Of a stretch of 64,000 nucleotides of DNA, positions 35,411 to 43,099 are shown one piece after another. Position 1 is the stretch's first letter, and every line of letters begins with the position of its first letter. The position numbers were made by a program, and so were the translations under genes. Location: contig NZ_QEIG01000004.1 in the NCBI RefSeq assembly GCF_014324365.1, positions 124,001-188,000 on the forward strand, given 5' to 3'. The stretch comes from Algoriphagus sp. AK58. GTDB taxonomy: Bacteria > Bacteroidota > Bacteroidia > Cytophagales > Cyclobacteriaceae. The notes under the pieces were generated by a model, which was not told the origin of the DNA, ran no database searches, and was given only the letters and a program-made list of their open reading frames with translations.

Positions 35411-36475
35411 ATGTTTCGACTCCATTTTGAGAATCAAGTCTATTTGAAAGCACAAGATTTTGAGGTAAATCCATATGATTTGCCGGAGTTTGCCAAGTCA
35501 GCATTTTCCTTTTGCAAAAGCTGGTTGGAAGGAGAAAAAACCTTTACCCAATTCACTTCCGGTTCTACAGGAACCCCCAAGCAAATCAGCATTTCCCGGT
35601 TTCAAATGGAGGAAAGCGCCAAAGCAACCGGAGCTTTTTTCAAAACTGACTCAAATTCAAAACTTCTTTGTTGCCTGAATCCTGCTTACATCGCAGGAAA
35701 AATGATGCTGGTGAGAGCGATGGTTTGGAACAGCGAAATCCACTTGGTGGAGCCAAGTTCCAACCCGCTGAGCGGAGTCGACGGAGATTTTGATTTTGTA
35801 GCAATGGTTCCCTTACAAGTACAGGCATCCTTGGAAGATGAACAGAGCCTTCAAAAACTCAAATCCATCCAACATCTGATCATCGGTGGCGCTCCAATTT
35901 CCTCGAAGTTGAAAGCCAATTTGGTGGAAAACGGAATCAAAGCGTGGCAGACCTTCGGAATGACCGAGACAGTATCTCACATCGCACTAGCTGAAATCGG
36001 AAATAAAGAACTGCTTTATCAAACTCTTCCCGGAGTAGAAATAGGCCAAGATTCCCGAGGTGCGCTTTGGATCAAATCGGAAATGAGTGGCCCTGATCCT
36101 ATTCAAACCAACGACCTGATTGAACTTCGGTCAGAAACATCGTTTGTTTGGCTGGGGAGGGTAGATTTTGTGGTCAATTCGGGGGGAATCAAGCTTTTCC
36201 CTGAACTGATCGAGCAAAAAGCTGAGGAAGTAATCGAAGAGATTTTTCCTGGAATTCCTTATTTCTTCTTTGGGGAAAAAGATGAACTACTCGGAGAAAA
36301 ACTGGTGCTGTTTTTGGAAACACAAGAAAGCAGCAGTCGGGTAAAGATTTTGAAAGAAAGGTTAAAAGATGTTTTGGGAAAATATGAATTGCCCAAGAAA
36401 ATCTATTTCAGCCCGAAATTTGCCAGAACCGAAAGCGGAAAAATAAACCGTTTGGCAACCTTTAATACGCTATGA
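35411..36475 (+). CDS. menE: o-Succinylbenzoate-CoA ligase (AMP-forming)
   Basis: A 354-aa adenylate-forming enzyme, short for the superfamily but usual for Bacteroidota MenE. P-loop TSGSTGTPK (about 51-59), TFGMTET (A5 motif) and WLGRVDFVVNSGGIKL (A7/A8 hinge) are visible; the C-terminal Lys region KFARTESGKINR is present. It makes OSB-CoA for MenB, whose gene is divergent. ATG at 35411 is chosen because an upstream in-frame ATG (35342) would lie in the promoter gap. The codons for NPLSGVDG contain a CTGAGCGGAGTCGA repeat motif. Confidence 0.93.
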   Translation: MFRLHFENQVYLKAQDFEVNPYDLPEFAKSAFSFCKSWLEGEKTFTQFTSGSTGTPKQISISRFQMEESAKATGAFFKTDSNSKLLCCLNPAYIAGKMMLVRAMVWNSEIHLVEPSSNPLSGVDGDFDFVAMVPLQVQASLEDEQSLQKLKSIQHLIIGGAPISSKLKANLVENGIKAWQTFGMTETVSHIALAEIGNKELLYQTLPGVEIGQDSRGALWIKSEMSGPDPIQTNDLIELRSETSFVWLGRVDFVVNSGGIKLFPELIEQKAEEVIEEIFPGIPYFFFGEKDELLGEKLVLFLETQESSSRVKILKERLKDVLGKYELPKKIYFSPKFARTESGKINRLATFNTL

Positions 36476-36897
36476 TTCCTCTCATTCAAGTCCTTTTCTT
36501 TTCGCTTTCTGTATTAGTTCTGAATCCGGACAATCCCAAGCTGGAAATTCAAATCAATCAGGCCAAATCCGATAAAGGAATGATCAGAGTGTTGATTTTT
36601 TCAAAGGAAACCGGTTTTCCGGACCAACCTACTAAAGCACTCAAAAGCCTTTCCATTTCACCTAAAAACAAGTCCGGCCTCCTTTCTGTAACCGACCTTC
36701 CTCCGGGAAGATATGCCGTTTCGGTGATTCACGATGAGGACAACGACGGCAAACTCACCACCAATGCCGTAGGATACCCTACGGAGAAATTCGGCTTCTC
36801 CAATAATCCCAAAGTGTATTTCAGTCCTCCAAGCTTTGAAAAAGCAGCTTTTGAACTTCAGTCAGAATCAAAAAGAATTGAGATCAATCTTCGCTAA
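36472..36897 (+). CDS. DUF2141 family exported protein
   Basis: A 141-aa protein with an N-terminal hydrophobic signal (about 1-18) and a DUF2141 domain: IRVLIFSKETGFP, LPPGRYAVSVIHDEDNDGKL, AVGYPTEKFGFSNN. The HDEDNDGKL segment looks like a calcium-binding-type loop. Function of the family is unknown; it is common in the envelope of Gram-negative bacteria. ATGA overlap with menE means co-translation, though no link to menaquinone is known. The 3' end overlaps the convergent gene by 4 bp. Confidence 0.88.
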   Translation: MIPLIQVLFFSLSVLVLNPDNPKLEIQINQAKSDKGMIRVLIFSKETGFPDQPTKALKSLSISPKNKSGLLSVTDLPPGRYAVSVIHDEDNDGKLTTNAVGYPTEKFGFSNNPKVYFSPPSFEKAAFELQSESKRIEINLR

Positions 36898-37505
36898 TCA
36901 ATATTTCTCAACCATCCTGTGATAGAAATTCTTTCTTTTTTGGTAGGTAAGACTTCATGAGGGATCTCTGCACTTAAGAATACCACCAATCTACCACCTA
37001 GAGGAAGTACATCCTCGATACGCTCGCTACCGTCTTCAAGAGGAAAGTACATTCGAAGAGCTCCCTCGTCCTCTGTTGACCAAGAGTCATTTAAATATAA
37101 AATTATGGTCACAACCCGATGAGGTACTGCATGAAACTGGTCCAAGTGCTTTTTGTAAAATGATCCAATGGGATATCGGGCAAAATGTCCTTCAAACGAG
37201 CGCAATCCTAAAAAGCATCTCTGATTGAGTACTTGGCGGATTTGCTCGATTTTTTCCCAATAGGCAGCCTGAAGTGGACTGAGATTATCCTGATCCATCC
37301 ATAGTACTTCATCGCTTCGGATTTCGGTCCGGACCTGCTTTTGTCCGCCTTTCCCCACCGCTGCATGGCGAAACATTCCTTTTTCTAGCAACTCCGTCTG
37401 CTCTTTTAGCAGGGCTTTTCTGAACTCCTCATCCACAAAATCATCGATGATCACATAGGAATTTTGGTAAATCTCTACGCTGATCCGATCCAGTACTTCT
37501 TCCAT
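36894..37505 (-). CDS. 2-oxoglutarate/Fe(II)-dependent oxygenase
   Basis: A 203-aa non-haem iron dioxygenase of the prolyl-4-hydroxylase-like group. The iron-binding HxD...H facial triad is HLDQF with a distal His in IPHEVLP, followed by the 2-oxoglutarate Arg in KKERISITGWLR. ATG at 37505 is preferred; the frame continues to a GTG at 37535, but that overlaps the likely promoter. Substrate unknown; relatives hydroxylate proteins. Single gene, convergent with DUF2141 and divergent from the next gene. Confidence 0.88.
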   Translation of the reverse strand: MEEVLDRISVEIYQNSYVIIDDFVDEEFRKALLKEQTELLEKGMFRHAAVGKGGQKQVRTEIRSDEVLWMDQDNLSPLQAAYWEKIEQIRQVLNQRCFLGLRSFEGHFARYPIGSFYKKHLDQFHAVPHRVVTIILYLNDSWSTEDEGALRMYFPLEDGSERIEDVLPLGGRLVVFLSAEIPHEVLPTKKERISITGWLRNID

Positions 37506-37554
37506 ATAGGGTGCTTTGGTTTGCAAAATAACCACTTAATTACCCGAAAAACCA

Positions 37555-37562
37555 TACTTTTG
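37555..37562 (+). promoter_or_regulatory. TAnnTTTG -7 element
   Basis: TACTTTTG fits the Bacteroidota -7 consensus and ends 8 bp before the ATG at 37571, implying a nearly leaderless transcript or use of the second ATG (37577). No TTTG -33 box lies at normal spacing. Confidence 0.35.
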
Positions 37563-37570
37563 CGACTGCT

Positions 37571-38338
37571 ATGAAAATGAATTCTTCCAAAACCTCCCTT
37601 ACCGGAATCATCCTTGAATACGATTCAGGAATTATCCCTCCCCCCTACAGTCATGTGTTCAGACTTGCCCTCGACTGGGGAAAGGGAAATTTGGAGGTTA
37701 AACTAGACCTGCATTATACCGAACGGGAAGAGCTCAGTGAGCAGGAAATCCTCGATGAGGGTTTTACCTTAAATGATGATTACAGCTATAACGGAAAGTT
37801 AAACTCGGTTTGGATCCAGCCTATTCAGTATCTCTTTGCCACCACCCGCTGGACCAACAAGGATATTGATGAAGGCGGAATTACGGTCACTCCTCTTGAA
37901 AAAGGCAAAGATGAAGGAGTGAAGATTCCAATGAATCAAGAGGAATGGCAGCTGATGGCTCAAGACCTGATTCAGGCGATCTATGAGACGGTCAAAAAAG
38001 AGCTTCCGCTCACGGTACACTATCGCTTGGTCGAAAATGATCAGACCACAGATTGTAGCCTGACTGTTCACTTTTCCAACCGTGAGGTGATATTCGAAAA
38101 AGGAGGAAGTAGCCGGACGATCCATTGGGAATACGCCATTCAACTGATGAAAATGGTGTTTACCCCAGACTACCATTACGAGCTAGCCAAAGAAGAGCCG
38201 GGGAAAAAACGCGGCGCTTACATCGATTGTGGAGACGGATTTTGGCACGAACTGGGAAAAGGAGTAGTCAATATTGACCCTTCCTTTGATGCAGTGAATA
38301 AAATCCGGTCGGGATTTAATACTTTGATAGAAGAATAG
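37571..38338 (+). CDS. Unknown cytosolic protein
   Basis: A 255-aa soluble protein with no signal peptide and no family I can name. It is acidic, with many Trp and Tyr residues; the middle (about 35-115) and C-terminal (about 165-250) parts look like two mixed alpha/beta units. KKRGAYIDCGDGFWHELGKG is the most distinctive stretch. It is a single gene: the S24 repressor gene is convergent 18 bp away. Confidence 0.75.
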   Translation: MKMNSSKTSLTGIILEYDSGIIPPPYSHVFRLALDWGKGNLEVKLDLHYTEREELSEQEILDEGFTLNDDYSYNGKLNSVWIQPIQYLFATTRWTNKDIDEGGITVTPLEKGKDEGVKIPMNQEEWQLMAQDLIQAIYETVKKELPLTVHYRLVENDQTTDCSLTVHFSNREVIFEKGGSSRTIHWEYAIQLMKMVFTPDYHYELAKEEPGKKRGAYIDCGDGFWHELGKGVVNIDPSFDAVNKIRSGFNTLIEE

Positions 38339-38356
38339 AATTTGTTTGAAAAGGGG

Positions 38357-39130
38357 TCACCTCTTGATTCTTCTCAAATCTTCCTGAATATCTTTGATCA
38401 TTTCCCCTAAGTCTTCCAGAGTTAGGGGTTTCTTTTTGTCTCCTGGGTTGGGGAAGTCGGTGCTGATAAAGGCTTTGGCCTCCCAAACCTCCAAGACATC
38501 TTCTCCCCTTACCTCGTAGGGCTTGTAATGCTCATTGTCAGAAGCCAAAAAAAGCTTCCCATTTTCTTCCAGGTAGTTGAATACCCTTTTGTAAACGACT
38601 CCTTCTGTCTGAGTCACGAGGATATAGGTCCTCCCGCTTTTGATTTGCTTAAGTTGCTCCACATAGGCCCCAATAACGATTGTGCCCGGGATAAGCGGAA
38701 GCATGGAATCACCCGCAAGCTCAAAGGCTCTGTAAGTAGTCTGTCGGGAAAGATTGGGAAGGTGAAACTGGGGCAAGGTCTCCATATACTCCGGATCTGC
38801 AAAACCATTGAGATAGCCTGCTGAAGCCTTTTGCCCTACCAGTGTGATATTTTCTTTGTCTGAGTCATCCGCAGCAATGGTCAAAATATTGATTCCACGG
38901 TTTTGGATTGCCTTACGGCCCATGTTCTCAATATCATGCTCCAAAAGTTCTTCCAGCCCCACCTCCAAAATCTCGCAAAGCTTTTTCAGTGTGGTCAGCT
39001 TAGGCTCTGATCTTCCATCTTCATAGGCAGAAATCATGGTCCGCTGCACATCCAATTGATCTGCTAAATCATTTTGGGTTATTCCCTTATGCTTTCGCAA
39101 AAACTTAAGATTAGAGGCTAAGTAACTCAT
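38357..39130 (-). CDS. XRE/S24 LexA-like repressor
   Basis: A 257-aa regulator: XRE helix-turn-helix (about 5-60; GITQNDLADQLDVQRTMISA) and a C-terminal S24 peptidase domain (about 98-225). The self-cleavage machinery looks intact: cleavage-site-like Ala104-Gly105 (KASAGYLNG), Ser142 (LAGDSMLP) and Lys181 (VVYKRV). Such proteins repress SOS or prophage genes until cleaved; here no phage genes are near. The gene overlaps a small upstream partner by 4 bp, and both follow operator-like inverted repeats. A C-terminal coiled tail (LGEMIKDIQEDLRRIKR) is extra. Confidence 0.9.
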   Translation of the reverse strand: MSYLASNLKFLRKHKGITQNDLADQLDVQRTMISAYEDGRSEPKLTTLKKLCEILEVGLEELLEHDIENMGRKAIQNRGINILTIAADDSDKENITLVGQKASAGYLNGFADPEYMETLPQFHLPNLSRQTTYRAFELAGDSMLPLIPGTIVIGAYVEQLKQIKSGRTYILVTQTEGVVYKRVFNYLEENGKLFLASDNEHYKPYEVRGEDVLEVWEAKAFISTDFPNPGDKKKPLTLEDLGEMIKDIQEDLRRIKR

Positions 39131-39384
39131 GCTGAAAACAAATAAAATTTGTGATCTTCTTCGACTGGAGGCAACGGAAAAAAGGGATTCAAATTCATCA
39201 TTTCTTCTCTTCTGCGTTCCAATCTGCTTTTGATTTCCTCAATGATATCTCCAACCGGCTTGGCTTCGGTCATCAACAAATATCCATATTGAGGTTTACG
39301 CTCATCCTCAATAAAAAATTTCACCTGACAATTTCCAGAAGAAAGCGTTTTGGTAGTGATACTGATTTTTTCTGTAGTCTCCAT
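39127..39384 (-). CDS. Small conserved-looking protein, partner of the S24 repressor
   Basis: An 85-aa protein of unknown function. It has a beta-rich N-terminal half (KISITTKTLSSGNCQVKFF) and an Arg/Glu-rich helix (IIEEIKSRLERRREEM) followed by a Pro-rich tail. Its stop overlaps the repressor start (ATGA), so the two are coupled. It may modulate the repressor, but nothing direct shows this. Confidence 0.7.
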   Translation of the reverse strand: METTEKISITTKTLSSGNCQVKFFIEDERKPQYGYLLMTEAKPVGDIIEEIKSRLERRREEMMNLNPFFPLPPVEEDHKFYLFSA

Positions 39385-39705
39385 ATCGTCTCTGTTAACG
39401 CCAGCTAAGTTAAAAATGTTATTTTTTTTAACATGCTAAAGATTAAAAAATCAACATTTTTATCTGACAAAAACTGTCAGACATTCCAAAGGCTTGATAA
39501 TTCTCTAGTATTCAGGATAGTACAGGACAGGAAAGGCCTGACAATTTTATCATTCCATGAATGGAAGCTGCTCATTGGATATATCTACCGCTCACCCAAA
39601 AAGTTGATGATTTGGAAACATTTGAGGATTTTCTTTGTAAGAATATTGACTATCCTACTCCATTTCAATTAGTAGGCAGGCACAAGTACAGCTCCAAACT
39701 ATCCA
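39385..39705. other. Intergenic region, 321 bp, with operator-like repeats
   Basis: The left part holds two inverted repeats (39416-39481). The right part has short plus-strand open frames of 60-80 codons that do not continue each other and show no recognisable family, so I do not call a gene; a decayed small gene is possible. Confidence 0.5.
39416..39481. promoter_or_regulatory. Candidate operators of the S24 repressor operon
   Basis: ATGTTA-N7-TAACAT (39416-39434) and TCTGACA-N5-TGTCAGA (39463-39481) are two perfect inverted repeats 32 and 79 bp upstream of the 85-aa gene. Dyads of this size are what XRE/S24 dimers bind. Which, if either, is used cannot be told. Confidence 0.45.
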
Positions 39706-42471
39706 ATGAAATATCTAGTATTGTTTCTTTTTGCATTAGTGACTTTGTTTAACGCCAATGCCCAAACTTTCAGCGTTAAAGGGAAGGTTTTCGAATTCGG
39801 AAAAGACGATCCAATTCCCTATGCCAACGTACTTTTGTTATCAGTATCTGACTCTTCTCAGGTAGCAGGATCAATTACCGAAATGGACGGAGAATTCGAA
39901 ATTTCCGGAATCAGAGAAGGTCAGTATCTATTCAAGATCCAATACCTCGGGTATCAGTCGTTTTTTAAAACCCTTTTGATTGAGTCCAACCAAGACTTGG
40001 GCAAAATCAGTCTAAAGGAGGAAGCAACGGCCCTAAGTGAGGTGGTTGTCGCAGCCAGGAGGGCTACGGGTTCACAGAAAAGTGATACCACCATGTACAA
40101 TGCAGACGCTTTCAAAACCATGAAAGACGCCAGTGCACAGGTATTGATCGAGAAATTGCCGGGTGTCGTCTCCGAAGGCGGAGTACTTCAAGCCCAAGGA
40201 GAGGCAATTGCCCAGATCCTGGTAGACGGAAAGCCATTTTTCGGAACAGATGTACAGGCTGCCTTACAAAACCTACCTGCTGAGGTAATTCAGAGCATCG
40301 AGATCTTCGATCAGAAGAGTGAAAAGGCTCAACTGAGCGGTTTTGATGATGGAGTAAGGTTGAAAACCATCAATATCATCACCAAGCCCAACCGAAGAAA
40401 GGGCCAATTTGGAAAGACTACGGCAGGCTATGGTACAGATGACCGTTATCTCGTGGGAGCCAGTATCAATGCATTTAATGAAGATCAAAGGTTGACCATC
40501 ACCGGATTGGCAAATAACGTCAACATGTTGAATTACTCCAGTGATGCCAATTCTCAGGCCGATGGAAGGCCTCAAGAAGGCATTGTCTCAACCAATATTT
40601 TGGGGATGAATTATTCTGATCTTATTGGAAAAAAAATAAAACTAACCGGAAGCTACACTTATACCAATCGTGAAAATGTGGGGATCGTTAATCGTGTCAG
40701 GGATTTTGTAACTACTGACGAATCCAGTCAAACCTATACTGAAACGTCCAGAGATGTCAGAATCAATCATCAGCACCAGGCCGATCTTAGGTTTGAATAC
40801 AATCCAAACGAAAAGCACAGAATCCTCTACATCCCCAGATTCTCAGCCCGGTTTGAAAATGAAAACTCAGGATTTTTTGGAGAAACCAACGACGGCCCCA
40901 CCCCGATCAACAAGGTGGAAAACCAAAGATTGGGGGATTATCAGGACTATGATTTTTTCAACAGATTCATTTATAGTTACAAATTTGACAAGCCTGGAAG
41001 AACCATCACCTGGAGGTCTATCCTCCACAATGGATGGAACATTGACGAATCTGACCGAAAAGCCAGAAATCTTTATTATGAAACCGGTGGAGAGCGAATC
41101 GAACGGATCGACCAACGAACCACCCGAGAACGTCAGGGGCTCCGTTGGGAAACCGGTGTTTCACTAACCGAAAAAATCGGGGAAAAAGGACAGGTCGAAT
41201 TGGAATATGAGATCGGAAACCGGGCAAATGATTCAGATCAGAGAGTTTTCAATGTCGAAGGTGGAGATTTTGAGGGAGGCACGATGATATTGGACACCAC
41301 TCTTACCAACGTTTTCAAAAGTGATTACCTCACCCAAGAATTCGAGTTTGGCTACCAGTTTACGGCAGAAAATTTCAAATTCCAGACTGAGGTACAATAT
41401 CAAAATGCCAAACTGGATAATCTTCAGGAATTTCCTCAACCCTTTGAACTTCAAAGAAGGTTCACCGCCGTATTACCCACTATGAGGATGGAGTATAAAT
41501 TCTCCCCCAATACCAATATCCAGATTGATTACGACACCCGAACTGCAGAGCCGCAAATCCGGCAGTTGCAGCCGGTAATTGACAACTCTAATCCTCTTCA
41601 ATTGCGGACAGGGAATCCGGATCTGGATCAGTCGTATGGACATGAAGTAAGGGTGAGATTCCGAAGTCAAAACCCCGACTCCGATAAAAGCTGGTTTTTG
41701 TTTACCAGTTCCTCCCTAGTCAATAATTTCATCAGCAACAGTACATTCATTGCCAGCGAAGCCACTGAAATCCAAGATGGAATAGTTTTGGAAAAAGGTT
41801 CCCAACTCAATAGACCGGTAAACTTGGATGGGTATTGGGATCTGAGATCGTGGCTAAGCTACGGTATGCCAATGGATTTTATCAAATCCAAACTCAACCT
41901 GAATATGGGAGGAGGAGTCACGCGTCGTCCCGGACAAGTCAATGACCTAATCGGATTCAACAATTCCCAACGAATCAATACAGGATTTTCGATCAACAGC
42001 AGCATCAGTGATCAAATCGACTTTAACATTTGGTCCCGGTCCTCTTTCAACAGAGTGGAAAACACGCTTAATCCCAACCTAAATGACAAATTTTTCCAAC
42101 AGCGTTTCCGAATCAATTTCAATTGGATCATCTGGGAAGGGATTGTGTATCGTTTGGACTTAAATCATCAAATCAATTCAGGTTTGAATGAAGGATTTGA
42201 CAATAACTTCTCTTTGATCATTATGAGTTTGGGGAAAAAGATTTTCAACAATCAGCGGGGAGAAGTCAGTATTATGGTCTACGACCTATTGGGGCAAAAT
42301 GCAAATGTCCGCAGAAACATTTCCGAAACCTTTATCGAAGACATTCAGACCAATGTTCTTCAACAATATTTCATGGTCTCCTTCACCTATAACCTCCGAC
42401 GCTTCAGCAAAGGAATGGATGAGGAAAAGTACAATGAACTTTATCAGGATGACAGGAATAATCGACCCTAA
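39706..42471 (+). CDS. Large outer-membrane beta-barrel protein (TonB-receptor-like)
   Basis: A 921-aa exported protein: signal peptide 1-19 (ending NANAQ), a CarboxypepD_reg-like domain (about 22-105; SVKGKVFEFGKDDPIPYANV), a plug-like region (about 125-215; VLIEKLPGVVSEGG, ILVDGKPFFG) and a long barrel ending in MVSFTYNLRRF plus a short hydrophilic tail. It matches the OMP_b-brl_3 outer-membrane family of Bacteroidota rather than SusC: no SusD partner and no SusC signature. Ligand unknown. It may share a regulatory gap with the divergent repressor operon. Confidence 0.9.
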   Translation: MKYLVLFLFALVTLFNANAQTFSVKGKVFEFGKDDPIPYANVLLLSVSDSSQVAGSITEMDGEFEISGIREGQYLFKIQYLGYQSFFKTLLIESNQDLGKISLKEEATALSEVVVAARRATGSQKSDTTMYNADAFKTMKDASAQVLIEKLPGVVSEGGVLQAQGEAIAQILVDGKPFFGTDVQAALQNLPAEVIQSIEIFDQKSEKAQLSGFDDGVRLKTINIITKPNRRKGQFGKTTAGYGTDDRYLVGASINAFNEDQRLTITGLANNVNMLNYSSDANSQADGRPQEGIVSTNILGMNYSDLIGKKIKLTGSYTYTNRENVGIVNRVRDFVTTDESSQTYTETSRDVRINHQHQADLRFEYNPNEKHRILYIPRFSARFENENSGFFGETNDGPTPINKVENQRLGDYQDYDFFNRFIYSYKFDKPGRTITWRSILHNGWNIDESDRKARNLYYETGGERIERIDQRTTRERQGLRWETGVSLTEKIGEKGQVELEYEIGNRANDSDQRVFNVEGGDFEGGTMILDTTLTNVFKSDYLTQEFEFGYQFTAENFKFQTEVQYQNAKLDNLQEFPQPFELQRRFTAVLPTMRMEYKFSPNTNIQIDYDTRTAEPQIRQLQPVIDNSNPLQLRTGNPDLDQSYGHEVRVRFRSQNPDSDKSWFLFTSSSLVNNFISNSTFIASEATEIQDGIVLEKGSQLNRPVNLDGYWDLRSWLSYGMPMDFIKSKLNLNMGGGVTRRPGQVNDLIGFNNSQRINTGFSINSSISDQIDFNIWSRSSFNRVENTLNPNLNDKFFQQRFRINFNWIIWEGIVYRLDLNHQINSGLNEGFDNNFSLIIMSLGKKIFNNQRGEVSIMVYDLLGQNANVRRNISETFIEDIQTNVLQQYFMVSFTYNLRRFSKGMDEEKYNELYQDDRNNRP

Positions 42472-42502
42472 GAAAAATACCTAAAAAGCTCAAAAGGAGG
42501 CC

Positions 42503-43099
42503 TTATGCTTTTATTTTCATAAAGAAAGCACTAAGCTCTTCTGCGCATTTTCTTGCCAGCTCATTATGCTTCATGACCTCCTCCCAATTCTTTTTGGAGA
42601 TCGCTTCTACTTGCATTTCCAGGTGGCTAACCAGCTTTTGTAGGCTTTCTTCTTCTGTGTTTTTTTTCAAGACACTCCTGGTGTCGGTGTCCTTGATTTT
42701 GACACTCTCGTTTTTTTGTTCTTTTGCTTTCTTCTTTTCCAAAACGGAAAAGACCGAATTCAATAGTAATCTTGCAGAAATCGGCTTGGTCAGGTAATCA
42801 TCTGCCCCCATCGCAATTCCTTTTTCTTGATCATCTTTTCGGGCCTTGGCACTGAGAAAGATAAAGGGGATGGAAGTAAACTTTTCCTGAGAACGGATGT
42901 ATTCCAAAACCTCAAACCCGTCCATTAAGGGCATCATGATGTCACAGATAACCAGATCAATTTCATAATTCTCCAGTTTCACTACAGCTTCCTGACCATG
43001 GTCAGCCGTGAGGAGTTTGAATCCACTATACTCCAGAATTTCTTTGAGATTTTGCTGGAGTTCGATCTCATCTTCAATCAGCAATATTGTTTCTTTCAT
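42503..43099 (-). CDS. Response regulator receiver protein
   Basis: A 198-aa protein with an N-terminal receiver domain: phospho-acceptor Asp53 (LVICDIMMPLMDG), Asp10-Glu11 (LLIEDE), Thr/Ser at SAKA (about 83) and Lys105 (YLTKPISA). The C-terminal part (about 120-198) is a Lys/Glu-rich helical segment and not a DNA-binding domain, so output is probably by protein contact. Its start overlaps the 3' end of the histidine kinase by 26 bp, making them a pair. Confidence 0.93.
   Translation of the reverse strand: MKETILLIEDEIELQQNLKEILEYSGFKLLTADHGQEAVVKLENYEIDLVICDIMMPLMDGFEVLEYIRSQEKFTSIPFIFLSAKARKDDQEKGIAMGADDYLTKPISARLLLNSVFSVLEKKKAKEQKNESVKIKDTDTRSVLKKNTEEESLQKLVSHLEMQVEAISKKNWEEVMKHNELARKCAEELSAFFMKIKA

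Noticed and set aside
39433-39752. Small plus-strand genes between the repressor operon and the outer-membrane gene
   Set aside because: Two frames of 79 and 63 codons overlap, neither has a recognisable motif, and the second runs into the outer-membrane gene.
39706-42471. SusC-type TonB-dependent transporter
   Set aside because: No SusD neighbour and no SusC signature; the barrel fits the OMP_b-brl_3 group better.
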